A DNA stretch of 32,778 bases, from positions 1 to 32,778 of the forward strand of contig CAKRIN010000029.1 in assembly GCA_934343805.1 (NCBI GenBank). The letters run 5' to 3'. The notes beneath the pieces were generated by a model that was given only the letters and a program-made list of their open reading frames with translations, made no database searches and had not been told where the DNA came from. Of the stretch, positions 1 to 10,003 are shown in pieces; within the stretch, counting starts at the first letter, position 1, and the number at the start of each line of letters is the position of its first letter. A program made the position numbers and the translations under genes. The DNA is from an uncultured Lachnospira sp. (GTDB lineage Bacteria > Bacillota > Clostridia > Lachnospirales > Lachnospiraceae).

Positions 1-135
1 GTTGCATTAACTTTTGAATATGGATTGGTAAATGATTTCCTTTCGGAATGGTGTGAAATGAAAACGAAATTAAATAATGGAGAGATTTCTCCTAACGAAT
101 ATTTTGAGTGGAAAATAACATGGCCTCATGCGTGA
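1..135 (+). CDS. C-terminal fragment of an unidentified protein
   Basis: An open frame enters from the left edge and stops with TGA at 133-135, giving 44 residues that end EYFEWKITWPHA. The start lies outside the window. The segment is charged and aromatic-rich (FLSEWCEMK, NGEISPNEYFEWK) with no motif I can name. It runs on the plus strand, convergent with guaA, and sits next to a repeat-dense segment at the 3' end of guaA. It may therefore belong to an inserted element rather than to the housekeeping region, but this is inference. It could also be a chance open end, since only 44 codons are visible. Confidence 0.45.
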   Translation, partial: VALTFEYGLVNDFLSEWCEMKTKLNNGEISPNEYFEWKITWPHA

Positions 136-300
136 AACATAATGTCATCCGCTGTGCACCATCTCGATTCCGCTTCGCTGCATCTCGATGGAGGGCGTTC
201 GCCCTATATGAATAGAAACCTGCTGTCTATGGAATGCAAGCATTCCAAGCCATCAATTTTCTATTCCCGCACAACTCACTTTAGTACCAAAATAGTACCA
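136..300. repeat. Repeat-dense segment next to the guaA 3' end
   Basis: This short non-coding stretch holds four small repeats. CATCTCGAT occurs at 160-168 and 181-189. AGGGCG (192-197) and CGCCCT (200-205) are inverted. GGAATGC (231-237) and GCATTCC (240-246) are inverted. TAGTACCA occurs at 282-289 and 293-300, with an 11-bp period. The 140-210 part looks richer in G+C than the surrounding DNA. Such repeats are typical of the ends of integrated elements (integrase arm sites), and the 3' end of guaA is an established insertion site, but no integrase or second att copy is visible here. The open frame at 142-339 through this segment has no good ribosome site and I do not call it a gene. Confidence 0.4.
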
Positions 301-304
301 CAAG

Positions 305-354
305 GCAAAAAACAAGCTCGCAAATGCCCATTTTACTAGGCTTTGCGAGCTTTT
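305..354 (-). terminator. Terminator downstream of guaA
   Basis: Arms AAGCTCGCAAA (314-324) and TTTGCGAGCTT (342-352) pair perfectly over 11 bp around a 17-nt loop. Read on minus the stem is followed shortly by six T (complement of 307-312). It lies 5 bp past the guaA stop codon. Confidence 0.85.
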
Positions 355-359
355 GAAAA

Positions 360-1934
360 TTATTCAAACTCAATCGTTCCAGGTGGTTTACTAGTCAGAT
401 CATAGAATACTCTGTTGACCCCACGCACCTCATTTATAATTCTGCTCATGACTGTCTGGAGAACCTCAAATGGAATCTCAGCGCTCTCTGCTGTCATGAA
501 ATCAATTGTGTTGACTGCACGAAGTGCAACCGCATAATCGTAAGTTCTTTCGTCACCCATAACACCAACGGAACGCATGTTAGTAAGGGCTGCGAAATAC
601 TGGTTTGGCATCCATGCTGGAGCCTTGCCGTTAGCTTTCTTATACTCAGCTACGGCCTTGTCAACCTCTGAACGGTATATAAAGTCAGCGTCCTGAACGA
701 TACGAACCTTATCAGCTGTTACCTCGCCGATAATTCTGATTCCAAGTCCCGGACCTGGGAATGGCTGACGGAATACAAGATGTTCTGGTATTCCAAGTTC
801 AAGACCAGCCTTACGGACCTCATCTTTGAAAAGGTTGCGGAGTGGCTCAATAATTTCCTTGAAATCAACGAAATCAGGAAGACCACCTACATTGTGGTGA
901 GACTTGATTACGGCTGATTCACCGCCAAGTCCGCTCTCTACAACGTCTGGATATATAGTTCCCTGTGCAAGGAAGTCAACTGCACCAATCTTCTTGGCCT
1001 CTTCCTCAAATACACGGATAAACTCTTCACCGATAATCTTTCTCTTAGCTTCCGGCTCTGTAACGCCTGCAAGCTTAGAGTAATATCTTTCCTGTGCATT
1101 AACTCTTATAAAATTAAGATCGAACTGACCATTTGGTCCAAATACGCTCTCAACTTCATCACCTTCATCTTTACGAAGAAGGCCGTGGTCTACGAATACA
1201 CATGTAAGCTGCTTTCCAATAGCTCTTGAAAGAAGTCCGGCTGCAACAGATGAATCAACACCACCTGAAAGAGCAAGTAAAACTTTGCCACTGCCAACCT
1301 TCTCGCGGATTTCCTTAATTGTATTCTCAACAAATGCATCCATCTTCCATGTTCCGGCACACCCGCATACTCCACGAACAAAGTTGTGAAGCATCTTGGT
1401 TCCTTCCTGAGTATGAAGAACTTCCGGATGGAACTGGATTGCATAAAGATTCTTCTCTATGCACTCTGCTGCTGCAACTGGGCAGTCTGCTGTGTGAGCA
1501 ACAATCTTGAATCCCGGTGCAACCTGTGAGATGTAGTCAAAATGGCTCATCCACACAATAGTCTTCTCTGAAACATCAGAGAATAAAGCACTGTTCTTAT
1601 CTACAAATGTTTCTGTCTTTCCATACTCTCTTACAGGTGCCTTCTCAACCTTGCCTCCAAGCACATGCTGCATAAGCTGTGCGCCATAGCAAAGACCAAG
1701 CACAGGTACACCAAGTTCGAAAAGTTCTTTAGTACATGTTGGCGCGCCGTCTTCATAACAGCTGTTAGGACCACCTGTAAGGATAATTCCCTTAGGATTC
1801 ATGGCCTTAATCTGCGCCAGGTCTGTCTTGTAAGAATAGATCTCACAATATACATTACATTCACGGACACGGCGCGCAACCAGCTGGTTGTACTGACCAC
1901 CGAAGTCAATGACAATAACTTTCTCCTGATCCAT
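360..1934 (-). CDS. guaA: GMP synthase (glutamine-hydrolysing)
   Basis: Converts XMP to GMP using ATP and glutamine nitrogen, the last step of guanine nucleotide synthesis, in the cytoplasm. From the chosen start the protein is 524 residues, the usual full length. Residues 1-190 are a class I glutamine amidotransferase: nucleophile C82 in GLCYGAQ, with H169 and E171 in FHPEV. The ATP-pyrophosphatase P-loop SGGVDSS is at 223-229, and the C-terminal dimerisation domain ends KPPGTIEFE. An in-frame ATG lies 11 codons upstream, but only the ATG at 1934 has a well-placed GGAG, so I start there. It has its own promoter and terminator, so it is probably transcribed alone. The intact 3' end borders a repeat-rich segment that may be an integration junction. 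Confidence 0.97.
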   Translation of the reverse strand: MDQEKVIVIDFGGQYNQLVARRVRECNVYCEIYSYKTDLAQIKAMNPKGIILTGGPNSCYEDGAPTCTKELFELGVPVLGLCYGAQLMQHVLGGKVEKAPVREYGKTETFVDKNSALFSDVSEKTIVWMSHFDYISQVAPGFKIVAHTADCPVAAAECIEKNLYAIQFHPEVLHTQEGTKMLHNFVRGVCGCAGTWKMDAFVENTIKEIREKVGSGKVLLALSGGVDSSVAAGLLSRAIGKQLTCVFVDHGLLRKDEGDEVESVFGPNGQFDLNFIRVNAQERYYSKLAGVTEPEAKRKIIGEEFIRVFEEEAKKIGAVDFLAQGTIYPDVVESGLGGESAVIKSHHNVGGLPDFVDFKEIIEPLRNLFKDEVRKAGLELGIPEHLVFRQPFPGPGLGIRIIGEVTADKVRIVQDADFIYRSEVDKAVAEYKKANGKAPAWMPNQYFAALTNMRSVGVMGDERTYDYAVALRAVNTIDFMTAESAEIPFEVLQTVMSRIINEVRGVNRVFYDLTSKPPGTIEFE

Positions 1935-1965
1935 GATCAATCTCCAATCTTGTGTATTTATATAC

Positions 1966-1994
1966 ATTATAGTTAAAGTTGCCTTTTATGACAA
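1966..1994 (-). promoter_or_regulatory. guaA promoter
   Basis: On minus, TTGTCA (1989-1994), a 17-bp spacer and a perfect TATAAT (1966-1971) lie about 30 bp before the guaA start. A 16-bp perfect palindrome, AGCATTAATTAATGCT (1994-2009), touches the upstream edge of the -35 box and could be an operator. Confidence 0.75.
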
Positions 1995-2034
1995 GCATTA
2001 ATTAATGCTATGTGTAGTATATGCTGATTAGTAA

Positions 2035-3600
2035 CTATTTACCAATCCTCTTCTTTATATAAGAATTCATCTTCTCTCTGACCATTACCATCTTACTGTT
2101 GGTTTCCTCATTATCGGAATGAAAATGCATGAGCTTCCCAAGATAGCCCTGTTCCACAGTAATCCGCACGCTCTCATCATACACAAGCTCATAAGCAAGT
2201 GATACATGACCAATAACAGTATCAGCCGGTGTGCGTCTTATTGCTTTGAGTATACAGTGTTCCTCGTAAAACGCTTTTAATACCTCATCTGTAATATCGC
2301 TCTTCATGAGTTCTTCTGTCGTAGTGTTATATATTTCTTCAAGTGGAGTATCAATATTAACCTTAAATATATCAACCTTATCAGCGTCACGAAGCACATT
2401 GCAGAATGCCTGCTCACGGCGATTAAGTCCCTGTGGAATTCTGTACATATTGTGACACCTTATTGCAAGTTCAAGCATTTCCATGTCCGATTTATTCAAT
2501 CTGTCATACAGAAATACTCCATCAGAACCATATCGGTCCTCTAATGCTCCTGGCTTGTAGCCTGTACATTTGACCATACCTTTAAGAAAAGTACTGATAA
2601 GACCATCTTTGAACAACAGGTCTGCACCGAATTTTGCATGGTCAACAGAGTTCGCATCTGAAAATGTGTTATAACGCTTTATTTGTTCAAATCTTCCAAC
2701 ATCATGAAGCATTCCGGATAACCATGCCAGTTCAACATCATAGGCACACATTCCTGCTGCCTTTGCAATTCTCTCGCACAAGGCTGCAACTCTGTAAGTG
2801 TGGTCTATTTTTAATTTAATCTTAGGGTCATCTGCATTATAAGCTGCTGTGTATTCCGCAAACGTTTTCTTAACATGCACCCTGTCAACATACACACGGT
2901 TAATCTTGGCATTTTCATAATAACCTTCAGCATCAACAACCTTTCCCTCATTCCATGTGTCTATAATATCAGGCACATCAGATAAAGAATGGCACACAAC
3001 TGAAGTCAGTCCCCGGATGTCATCGTTAATCTCAATAGTATCAGGTATATGAATCACTTTCATACCTGCTGCATGTCCTGCTTTAATGCCATTAATGCTG
3101 TCCTCAATGACCACACATTCTGACGGTTCACAGCCGATAAAACCTGCTGCCCGAAGAAATATGTCCGGCTCAGGCTTTCCATGTTCAACCTCATCTCCAT
3201 ATACAACACCGGAAAGATAATCCCATGCTCCTATTCTGTGAAGACTCTTTTCAGCACTTGATTTCTGTGTTGAAGTTGCAACAGCACATTTGAAACCATT
3301 ATCCTTAATATAATCAAGCAACATATGAAGCCCTGGCTTAACCGGAACTTCCTCTGTCTCCCTTATTTGGTAAACATGGTCTGTTCGCATTGTCCGCATT
3401 TCCCAATAATCCTGCTCTCCATGATAATAATCATCAAAAAAGCTTTTACTAAGCTTTGCCGGTGCACCTTTAAAACTGTCGATAAGCCATAATGGCATCT
3501 CTACATTTTTCTGGGAAGCTGCCCACAGCCAGCCAAGATTAGACTGATTTTCCGTATCAATCATAACTCCGTCCATATCAAAGATAATCCCTTTTATCAT
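2035..3600 (-). CDS. HAD phosphatase fused to an HD-domain phosphohydrolase
   Basis: A 521-residue, apparently cytoplasmic two-domain enzyme. Residues 1-215 are a HAD subfamily IA hydrolase resembling beta-phosphoglucomutase/phosphatase proteins: nucleophile motif FDMDGV with D8 and D10, motif II in VATST near 108-111, lysine in GKPEPD (141-146), and acidic motif IED near 165-167. After a linker, residues ~240-480 carry an HD domain with H267, the HD pair at 299-300 (GMLHDVGRFEQ) and a further histidine at 321. Both halves keep their catalytic residues. The start is set by GGAGG five bases before the ATG at 3600. It follows uvrA by 85 bp with no terminator between, so readthrough from uvrBA is possible. 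The substrate is unknown. A fused pair suggests sequential dephosphorylation of a sugar or nucleotide, which is inference. Confidence 0.85.
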   Translation of the reverse strand: MIKGIIFDMDGVMIDTENQSNLGWLWAASQKNVEMPLWLIDSFKGAPAKLSKSFFDDYYHGEQDYWEMRTMRTDHVYQIRETEEVPVKPGLHMLLDYIKDNGFKCAVATSTQKSSAEKSLHRIGAWDYLSGVVYGDEVEHGKPEPDIFLRAAGFIGCEPSECVVIEDSINGIKAGHAAGMKVIHIPDTIEINDDIRGLTSVVCHSLSDVPDIIDTWNEGKVVDAEGYYENAKINRVYVDRVHVKKTFAEYTAAYNADDPKIKLKIDHTYRVAALCERIAKAAGMCAYDVELAWLSGMLHDVGRFEQIKRYNTFSDANSVDHAKFGADLLFKDGLISTFLKGMVKCTGYKPGALEDRYGSDGVFLYDRLNKSDMEMLELAIRCHNMYRIPQGLNRREQAFCNVLRDADKVDIFKVNIDTPLEEIYNTTTEELMKSDITDEVLKAFYEEHCILKAIRRTPADTVIGHVSLAYELVYDESVRITVEQGYLGKLMHFHSDNEETNSKMVMVREKMNSYIKKRIGK

Positions 3601-3685
3601 AACTGCCTCCATTCAACTCCCCAAAATATCAAACCGACATTCCTTGCATACACTTCCCAGATATCCGTTCCTTCATTTCCTGATC

Positions 3686-6556
3686 TTACTTCTCTTCCAG
3701 ATACTTCTTAACATACTGTCCGGTATAAGACTTCTTAACCTTAACAATCTCCTCTGGTGTTCCCTTGGCAATAACAGTTCCGCCGCGGTCGCCGCCTTCT
3801 GGTCCCATATCTATAATATAATCTGCCGTCTTAATAACATCAAGATTATGTTCAATAACAACTACAGTGTTGCCACCCTCTGCAAGCCTGTGAAGGATAT
3901 TGACAAGCTTGTGGACATCATCAAAATGCAGTCCGGTTGTAGGCTCATCAAGAATATATATAGTCTTTCCTGTGCTTCTTCTTGAAAGCTCTGTTGCAAG
4001 CTTGATTCTCTGCGCCTCACCACCCGAAAGCTCAGTCGATGGCTGTCCAAGCTTGACGTAAGACAAGCCAACCTCGTTGAGAGTCTCAATCTTTCTTCTT
4101 ATACTTGGCACATTTTCAAAGAAATCAACTGCATCCTCAATAGTCATGTCAAGAACATCATATATGCTCTTATCCTTGTATTTTACTTCAAGAGTTTCTC
4201 TGTTGTAACGCTTACCATCACAGACTTCACAAGGAACATACACATCCGGCAAGAAATGCATCTCTATCTTAATAATACCGTCACCGGAGCATGCCTCACA
4301 TCTTCCGCCTTTAACATTAAAGCTGAATCTGCCCTTCGTATATCCTCGCTCCTTGGCGTCCTTAGTCGTTGCAAACAGGTCTCTTATCATGTCAAATACA
4401 CCTGTATATGTTGCCGGATTAGACCTTGGTGTTCGTCCAATTGGTGACTGGTCAATATTAATGACCTTATCAAGCTGCTCTATTCCGTCAATTCCATCAT
4501 GGTCGCCTGCAATACATCTCGCCCTGTTAAGCGACTTTGCAAGGTGCTTGTAAAGAATCTCATTAACAAGTGAACTCTTGCCTGAGCCTGACACACCGGT
4601 TACGCATGTGACAACTCCAAGCGGAATATCTACATCAATATTCTTAAGATTATTCTCCCTTGCGCCTCTTACCTTAATCCAGCCAGCAGGCTTTCTACGC
4701 TCTGCCGGTACAGGTATCTTAATTCTTCCTGACAGATATGCGCCTGTAAGTGAGTCCTTGCACGCCATAATGTCCGCAGCAGTTCCTGTTGCGACAACTT
4801 CTCCACCATTTCTTCCTGCGCCTGGTCCGATATCCACAATATAATCGGCTGCAAACATAGTATCCTCATCATGTTCAACGACAATAACTGAGTTACCAAG
4901 ATCTCGCAAATGTGTCAGAGTTCCAAGCAGCTTGTCATTATCCCTCTGGTGAAGGCCGATACTTGGCTCATCAAGAATATAAGCAACTCCTACAAGACCT
5001 GAACCAATCTGTGTTGCAAGCCTGATTCTCTGCGCTTCACCGCCTGACAGAGTTCCTGTGGCACGCGAAAGTGCCAGATAATCAAGACCTACATCTACAA
5101 GGAACTTAATTCTCGCCTTGATTTCCTTAAGAATCTCTGCACCAATAAACAGCTGTCTCTCTGAAAGCTTCATATTCTCAAGAAATTCCTGAAGCTTTAT
5201 AATAGACATGTTAGTAATCTCATATATGTTCTTATCTGCAATAGTAACAGCAAGTGAAGACGGCTTAAGTCTCTGTCCGTGACAGGCAGAACAAGGTCTT
5301 ATTCTCATAAATTCCTCATACTGCTGCTTAGTATTATCAGAATATGTCTCTCTGTATCTTCTCTCCATATTCTTAATAAGACCTTCAAATGCGACATCAT
5401 ATACACCCTCTCCGCGCTGGCCTTTATATTTAACCTTTACAGAATGTCCCTTAGTACCATTGATAATAATATCCTTAATATCATCAGGATAATCCTTGAA
5501 TGGTGTCTTTAATGAAAATCCATATTCCTCTGCAAGTGCATCAAGAACCGCCCTGCTAAAGCTGCCCTCATCCTTAGATGACTGCCATCCCATTCCGACA
5601 ATAGCGCCTTCATCAATGCTGAGACTCTCATCCGGTATAAGCAGCTCCGCATCAAACTTCATTGTATAACCAAGTCCGAAACAGTCCGGGCATGCGCCAA
5701 ATGGATTGTTGAACGAAAAGCTTCTTGGCTCAACCTCATCAATACTTATACCACAGTCTGGGCAGGAAAAGCTCTGGCTGAAATTAAGTGTCTCACCATC
5801 AATAACATCTACTGTCATAAGACCTTCGGCAAGCTTAAGAGCTGTCTCAATAGAATCTGTAAGTCGTTTCTGGATTCCGTCTCTTACAGAAAGTCTGTCT
5901 ACAACAATCTCAATATTATGCTTCTTATTCTTATCAAGCTTAATCTCATCTGTCAGCTCATACATGCTTCCATCAGCAATAACACGCACAAATCCGCTCT
6001 TCTTTGCCTGTTCAAAAAGCTTTACATGCTCACCCTTTCGTCCACGGACAACAGGTGCAAGAATCTGAATCTTAGTTCTTTCAGGAAGTGCCATAATAAC
6101 ATCAACCATCTGGTCAACTGTCTGTTTGTTGATTTCGCGTCCACATTTTGGACAATGCACAATACCAATTCTTGCATAGAGAAGTCGGAAATAATCATAT
6201 ATTTCTGTAACAGTTCCTACTGTAGAACGCGGATTTCTGTTAGTTGACTTCTGGTCTATAGATATAGCCGGTGAAAGTCCTTCAATACTGTCAACATCCG
6301 GCTTTTCCATCTGTCCCAAAAACTGTCTTGCATATGAGGACAGTGATTCCATATATCTTCTCTGACCTTCTGCATATATTGTATCAAATGCAAGACTCGA
6401 CTTTCCCGAACCTGAAAGTCCTGTAAGCACAACAAGCTTGTCTCTTGGAATATCAACGTCTATTCCCTTAAGATTATGCTCTCTAGCACCCTTTATCCTT
6501 ATGCAGTTCTTATAACTGCCTCTTTCTATTTCTTTCTTTAACTTACTATCAGCCAT
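3686..6556 (-). CDS. uvrA: Excinuclease ABC subunit A
   Basis: The ATPase that recognises DNA damage and loads UvrB in nucleotide excision repair. From the ATG at 6556 the protein has 956 residues, normal for UvrA. It shows two ABC modules, each with a Walker A (GLSGSGKSS near the N-terminus, GVSGSGKSS in the second half) and a signature LSGGEAQRI. Zinc-binding cysteine pairs occur at CPKCG, CPDC...CPDC and CEAC...CEVC. The upstream in-frame methionines are rejected because AAGGA sits six bases before the 6556 ATG. That ATG overlaps the end of uvrB by 8 bp, so the two are translationally coupled and cotranscribed in the order uvrB-uvrA. No terminator is seen before the HAD-HD gene downstream. 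Confidence 0.97.
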   Translation of the reverse strand: MADSKLKKEIERGSYKNCIRIKGAREHNLKGIDVDIPRDKLVVLTGLSGSGKSSLAFDTIYAEGQRRYMESLSSYARQFLGQMEKPDVDSIEGLSPAISIDQKSTNRNPRSTVGTVTEIYDYFRLLYARIGIVHCPKCGREINKQTVDQMVDVIMALPERTKIQILAPVVRGRKGEHVKLFEQAKKSGFVRVIADGSMYELTDEIKLDKNKKHNIEIVVDRLSVRDGIQKRLTDSIETALKLAEGLMTVDVIDGETLNFSQSFSCPDCGISIDEVEPRSFSFNNPFGACPDCFGLGYTMKFDAELLIPDESLSIDEGAIVGMGWQSSKDEGSFSRAVLDALAEEYGFSLKTPFKDYPDDIKDIIINGTKGHSVKVKYKGQRGEGVYDVAFEGLIKNMERRYRETYSDNTKQQYEEFMRIRPCSACHGQRLKPSSLAVTIADKNIYEITNMSIIKLQEFLENMKLSERQLFIGAEILKEIKARIKFLVDVGLDYLALSRATGTLSGGEAQRIRLATQIGSGLVGVAYILDEPSIGLHQRDNDKLLGTLTHLRDLGNSVIVVEHDEDTMFAADYIVDIGPGAGRNGGEVVATGTAADIMACKDSLTGAYLSGRIKIPVPAERRKPAGWIKVRGARENNLKNIDVDIPLGVVTCVTGVSGSGKSSLVNEILYKHLAKSLNRARCIAGDHDGIDGIEQLDKVINIDQSPIGRTPRSNPATYTGVFDMIRDLFATTKDAKERGYTKGRFSFNVKGGRCEACSGDGIIKIEMHFLPDVYVPCEVCDGKRYNRETLEVKYKDKSIYDVLDMTIEDAVDFFENVPSIRRKIETLNEVGLSYVKLGQPSTELSGGEAQRIKLATELSRRSTGKTIYILDEPTTGLHFDDVHKLVNILHRLAEGGNTVVVIEHNLDVIKTADYIIDMGPEGGDRGGTVIAKGTPEEIVKVKKSYTGQYVKKYLEEK

Positions 6557-8549
6557 GTTTTTTTCCTTCATAAATATATTTATTAATCTCAATCATCTTA
6601 TCACGAAGCTGTGCAGCCTCCTCAAAGTTAAGTTCTGCTGCTGCCTTACGCATGTTCTTCTCAACCTGCGTCTTAACCTTCTCAAGCTCCTTAATGCTCA
6701 TAGATTCATAATCAACCTTAAGCTTTCCGGAAGCGTCACCCGGCTCCGCTGCCTTGCTTATGCTTATCAGATCTCTTACTGCCTTCTTGATTGTCTGTGG
6801 AGTAATTCCATGCTCATCATTATACTCCTGCTGAATCTTTCTTCTTCGTTCTGTCTCTGAAATTGCCTTTTCCATAGATTCAGTAATCTTGTCTGCATAC
6901 ATGATAACATGTCCCTCTGCATTTCTCGCAGCTCGTCCAATCGTCTGTATAAGCGAAGTCTCTGTTCTTAAGAAGCCTTCCTTATCAGCATCAAGTATTG
7001 CAACAAGGCTGATTTCAGGAATATCCAGACCTTCTCGCAGCAGATTGATTCCAACAAGAACATCAAATCCATCAAGACGCATATCTCTTATAATCTTCTG
7101 ACGCTCAAGCGTATCAATATCTGCATGAAGATACTTAACCCTGATTCCTGCCTCTTTAAGATAATCAGTAAGGTCCTCCGCCATTCTCTTGGTAAGTGTA
7201 GTAACAAGCACCTTGTTCTTCTTGGCAGTTTCCTTATTAATCTCTGATATAAGGTCATCAATCTGGCCTTCAATCGGCTTAACAGTTATCTCCGGATCAA
7301 GAAGTCCGGTAGGTCTGATAACCTGCTCGGTTCTCATAAGCTCATGCTCTGCCTCGTAAGTGCTTGGTGTTGCTGATACAAAAAGCATCTGTGAAATCTT
7401 GCTCTCAAACTCGCTGAAATTAAGCGGTCTGTTGTCCTTCGCAGATGGCAGTCTGAAGCCATAATCTACAAGCGTAGTCTTTCTTGACTGGTCGCCTGCA
7501 TACATGCCTCGAATCTGCGGAATAGTAATATGCGACTCATCCACAATAATAAGAAAATCATCTGGAAAATAATCCATCAGCGTATACGGAGGACACCCTG
7601 CCGGAAGTCCTGCCAGATGTCTTGAATAATTCTCTATTCCTGAACAAAAGCCTGTCTCCTGCATCATCTCTATATCAAAATTCGTTCTCTCTTCAATTCT
7701 CTGTGCCTCTAGAAGCTTATCCTCACTCTTGAAATACTTCACTCTCTCGGCAAGCTCTGCCTTGATATTCTCAATCGCAGCATCCATCTTCTCCTTCTCA
7801 ACAACATAATGTGAGTTAGGGAATATCGCAATATGTTCAAGAATGCCTTTAACCTCGCCTGTAAGGGAATCTATCTCACTTATTCTGTCCACTTCATCAC
7901 CAAAGAATTCAACTCTTATGGCGTCACCTGATGACGAAGAAGGATACACTTCAACAACATCGCCTCTTACCCTGAAGGTTCCTCGCTTAAAATCCTGGTC
8001 GTTCCTTACATACTGGATATCAATAAGCTTTCTTATCATGTCGTCCCTGTCTTTCTCCATTCCCGGACGAAGTGAAATAACCATGTTCTTATAATCAACC
8101 GGAGCACCCAGTCCATATATGCATGAAACCGATGCTACGATAATTACATCATTTCTTTCGGAAAGCGCCGCTGTTGCAGAATGTCTTAACTTATCGATCT
8201 CATCATTAATAGATGAGTCCTTCGCAATATAAGTATCACTCTGAGGCACATAAGCCTCCGGCTGGTAATAGTCATAGTAGGAGACAAAATACTCAACCGC
8301 ATTCTCAGGAAAGAATTCCTTCATCTCTCCATATAACTGTGCTGCCAGCGTCTTATTATGACTTATAATAAGTGTAGGTTTCTGAACATTCTGTATAATG
8401 TTCGCCATTGTAAATGTTTTACCAGAACCGGTTACACCGACAAGAGTCTCAAACTGATTGCCTTCCTCAAAGCCCTTTGTAAGTGCATCAATCGCCTGTG
8501 GCTGGTCGCCCATCGGCTCAAAATCCGAATGTAATACAAATCTGTCCAT
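6549..8549 (-). CDS. uvrB: Excinuclease ABC subunit B
   Basis: The helicase-like subunit that verifies damage, then recruits UvrC to cut. It has 666 residues from the ATG at 8549, the usual size. Visible motifs are Walker A GVTGSGKT, the damage-probing beta-hairpin region [12 protein letters not shown], the DEAD-like box VDESH, helicase motif [11 protein letters not shown], and the C-terminal UVR motif ([13 protein letters not shown]). GGGAGGG lies five bases upstream of the chosen ATG; the 16-codon in-frame extension has no comparable site. It is the first gene of the uvrB-uvrA pair. No LexA-type operator of the Bacillus or E. coli kind is obvious upstream. Confidence 0.97.
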   Translation of the reverse strand: MDRFVLHSDFEPMGDQPQAIDALTKGFEEGNQFETLVGVTGSGKTFTMANIIQNVQKPTLIISHNKTLAAQLYGEMKEFFPENAVEYFVSYYDYYQPEAYVPQSDTYIAKDSSINDEIDKLRHSATAALSERNDVIIVASVSCIYGLGAPVDYKNMVISLRPGMEKDRDDMIRKLIDIQYVRNDQDFKRGTFRVRGDVVEVYPSSSSGDAIRVEFFGDEVDRISEIDSLTGEVKGILEHIAIFPNSHYVVEKEKMDAAIENIKAELAERVKYFKSEDKLLEAQRIEERTNFDIEMMQETGFCSGIENYSRHLAGLPAGCPPYTLMDYFPDDFLIIVDESHITIPQIRGMYAGDQSRKTTLVDYGFRLPSAKDNRPLNFSEFESKISQMLFVSATPSTYEAEHELMRTEQVIRPTGLLDPEITVKPIEGQIDDLISEINKETAKKNKVLVTTLTKRMAEDLTDYLKEAGIRVKYLHADIDTLERQKIIRDMRLDGFDVLVGINLLREGLDIPEISLVAILDADKEGFLRTETSLIQTIGRAARNAEGHVIMYADKITESMEKAISETERRRKIQQEYNDEHGITPQTIKKAVRDLISISKAAEPGDASGKLKVDYESMSIKELEKVKTQVEKNMRKAAAELNFEEAAQLRDKMIEINKYIYEGKKHG

Positions 8550-8588
8550 AATCCCTCCCTGTTTTCTGAAAGAATAAACATTTTTCTT

Positions 8589-8617
8589 ATTATACAATAT
8601 CTAACTTAAAAAGTACA
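8589..8617 (-). promoter_or_regulatory. Possible uvrB promoter
   Basis: A perfect TATAAT on minus (complement of 8589-8594) lies 40 bp before uvrB. The matching -35 position (TGTACT, 8612-8617) is poor and falls inside the preceding terminator stem, so the call rests mainly on the -10 box. Confidence 0.4.
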
Positions 8618-8644
8618 GAACAAACATTCGATTTGTTCTGTACT
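8608..8644 (-). terminator. Terminator after the S41 protease gene
   Basis: Arms 8612-8624 and 8632-8644 (AGTACAGAACAAA and its exact complement) give a perfect 13-bp stem with a 7-nt loop. On minus the stem is followed by TTTTAAG. It separates the ftsEX/peptidase block from uvrBA. Confidence 0.75.
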
Positions 8645-8668
8645 CAATCATCATATTTATTCGTTTAG

Positions 8669-9961
8669 TTACTCTGCCTGGCCAGAGCCCAGTCTGCCGT
8701 TAATATATTCGACCGCTGCATTAAGCTGCACATCCTCTGTAGCATCATCTGGCAGTTCAACTACCTGATCAGGTGTTACACCTTTTCCATGTATGTCCTG
8801 ACCCTTTGGTGTGAAATACTTAGCAATTGTATACTTAACTGCACTTCCATCTGTAAGCTGTCTTATAGTCTGAACGATTCCCTTTCCAAATGTCTGTGTT
8901 CCGATAATCTGTGCTTTCTGATAATCCTGCATTGCGCCGGCAAATATTTCCGAAGCACTTGCGCTATTACCATTAACAAGCACTGCCATAGGAATATTAA
9001 TTTCATGCCCGTCAGAACCTGAATATTCAGTCTTCTTTCCATCTTTAGTCTCAGTATATACAATAAGTCCATTAGGAAGAATGTAATCCAGCATATCAAC
9101 TACAGTTGTAAGAACTCCTCCCGGATTATTTCTGATATCTATAATAAGTCCTTTCATTCCCTGATTCTGCAAATCATCAACTGCTGCTTTGAACTGCTCA
9201 GTTGTTACATCATCAAACTGGGTAACGTATATATATCCGGTATTATTATCCATCATATGATAAGATACTGTTTTAACATTAATCTTATCTCTTGTAACTG
9301 TGAAATTCTTCTCCTCGGAATTTCTTATAACAGTAAGATTAACATCTGTTCCCTTTTCACCTTTAATAAGAGCAACGGCAACTGACAGGTCCATTCCCGT
9401 AATATCTTCACCATTAACCTTTATTACTTTATCACCATTTCTTATACCAGCCTTATATGCCGGAGCATCCTCATATGCTTCTGATATAAGTATTGATCCA
9501 TCATCCGCTTTCTGGCATACTGCACCAATTCCATAAAATGTTCCTGATGTTGATTCCATAAGTGACTTATATTCATCTGGTGTGTAATATACAGTATATT
9601 TATCTCCATAGGCCTCAAGATAAGCCTTGAATATATTATCAGCTGCCTTCTCATCATCTACATCATCGAAATAAAATCCGCTCTGCAGCAGGGAATCCAG
9701 TGCATTAAGTTTTCCTTCTACTTTCGTTCCAATTCCATCTTCATCCGTGGTACCAACATCCTGGACATATATCTGTCCATTAGTACCTATATGAATATAT
9801 CCCTGTCTGACAAATGCTGTAAGTACGCCTGAAACTGCAATAACAATAACTACCAGAGTTGCCAGGACTCCAATAACAATACCTTTGCCTAATCCGCCTT
9901 TCTTCTTTTGTCTGTGTACGGCCTCTTCTGTAGAAAAAGGTCTGTTATTATCATATTCCAT
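8669..9961 (-). CDS. ctpA: CtpA-type carboxy-terminal processing protease (S41, PDZ)
   Basis: A 430-residue membrane-anchored serine protease acting outside the cytoplasmic membrane. A basic N-terminus precedes one transmembrane segment (about 27-50). A PDZ domain covers about 140-220 (APAYKAGIRNGDKVIKVNG). The S41 core carries SASASE with the probable nucleophile S335, and K360 in FGKG, exactly 25 residues apart as in the Prc/CtpA family. AGGAGG precedes the ATG. It lies 42 bp downstream of the M23 peptidase with no terminator between, so the two are probably cotranscribed. In other bacteria such proteases trim or degrade cell-wall hydrolases and their partners, so the neighbouring peptidase is an attractive but unproven substrate. 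Confidence 0.92.
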   Translation of the reverse strand: MEYDNNRPFSTEEAVHRQKKKGGLGKGIVIGVLATLVVIVIAVSGVLTAFVRQGYIHIGTNGQIYVQDVGTTDEDGIGTKVEGKLNALDSLLQSGFYFDDVDDEKAADNIFKAYLEAYGDKYTVYYTPDEYKSLMESTSGTFYGIGAVCQKADDGSILISEAYEDAPAYKAGIRNGDKVIKVNGEDITGMDLSVAVALIKGEKGTDVNLTVIRNSEEKNFTVTRDKINVKTVSYHMMDNNTGYIYVTQFDDVTTEQFKAAVDDLQNQGMKGLIIDIRNNPGGVLTTVVDMLDYILPNGLIVYTETKDGKKTEYSGSDGHEINIPMAVLVNGNSASASEIFAGAMQDYQKAQIIGTQTFGKGIVQTIRQLTDGSAVKYTIAKYFTPKGQDIHGKGVTPDQVVELPDDATEDVQLNAAVEYINGRLGSGQAE

Positions 9962-10003
9962 TGTTTCCTCCTATCAGGTCAAATAATATAAAATGTATTA
10001 TCA

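Noticed and set aside
142..339. 65-residue open frame on plus before guaA
   Set aside because: No ribosome site, spans short repeats and the guaA terminator stem, and has no protein-like pattern.
1190..1444. Frames of 60-120 codons inside guaA, uvrA, uvrB and other genes, on either strand
   Set aside because: They are shadows of long, motif-confirmed genes and lack ribosome sites.
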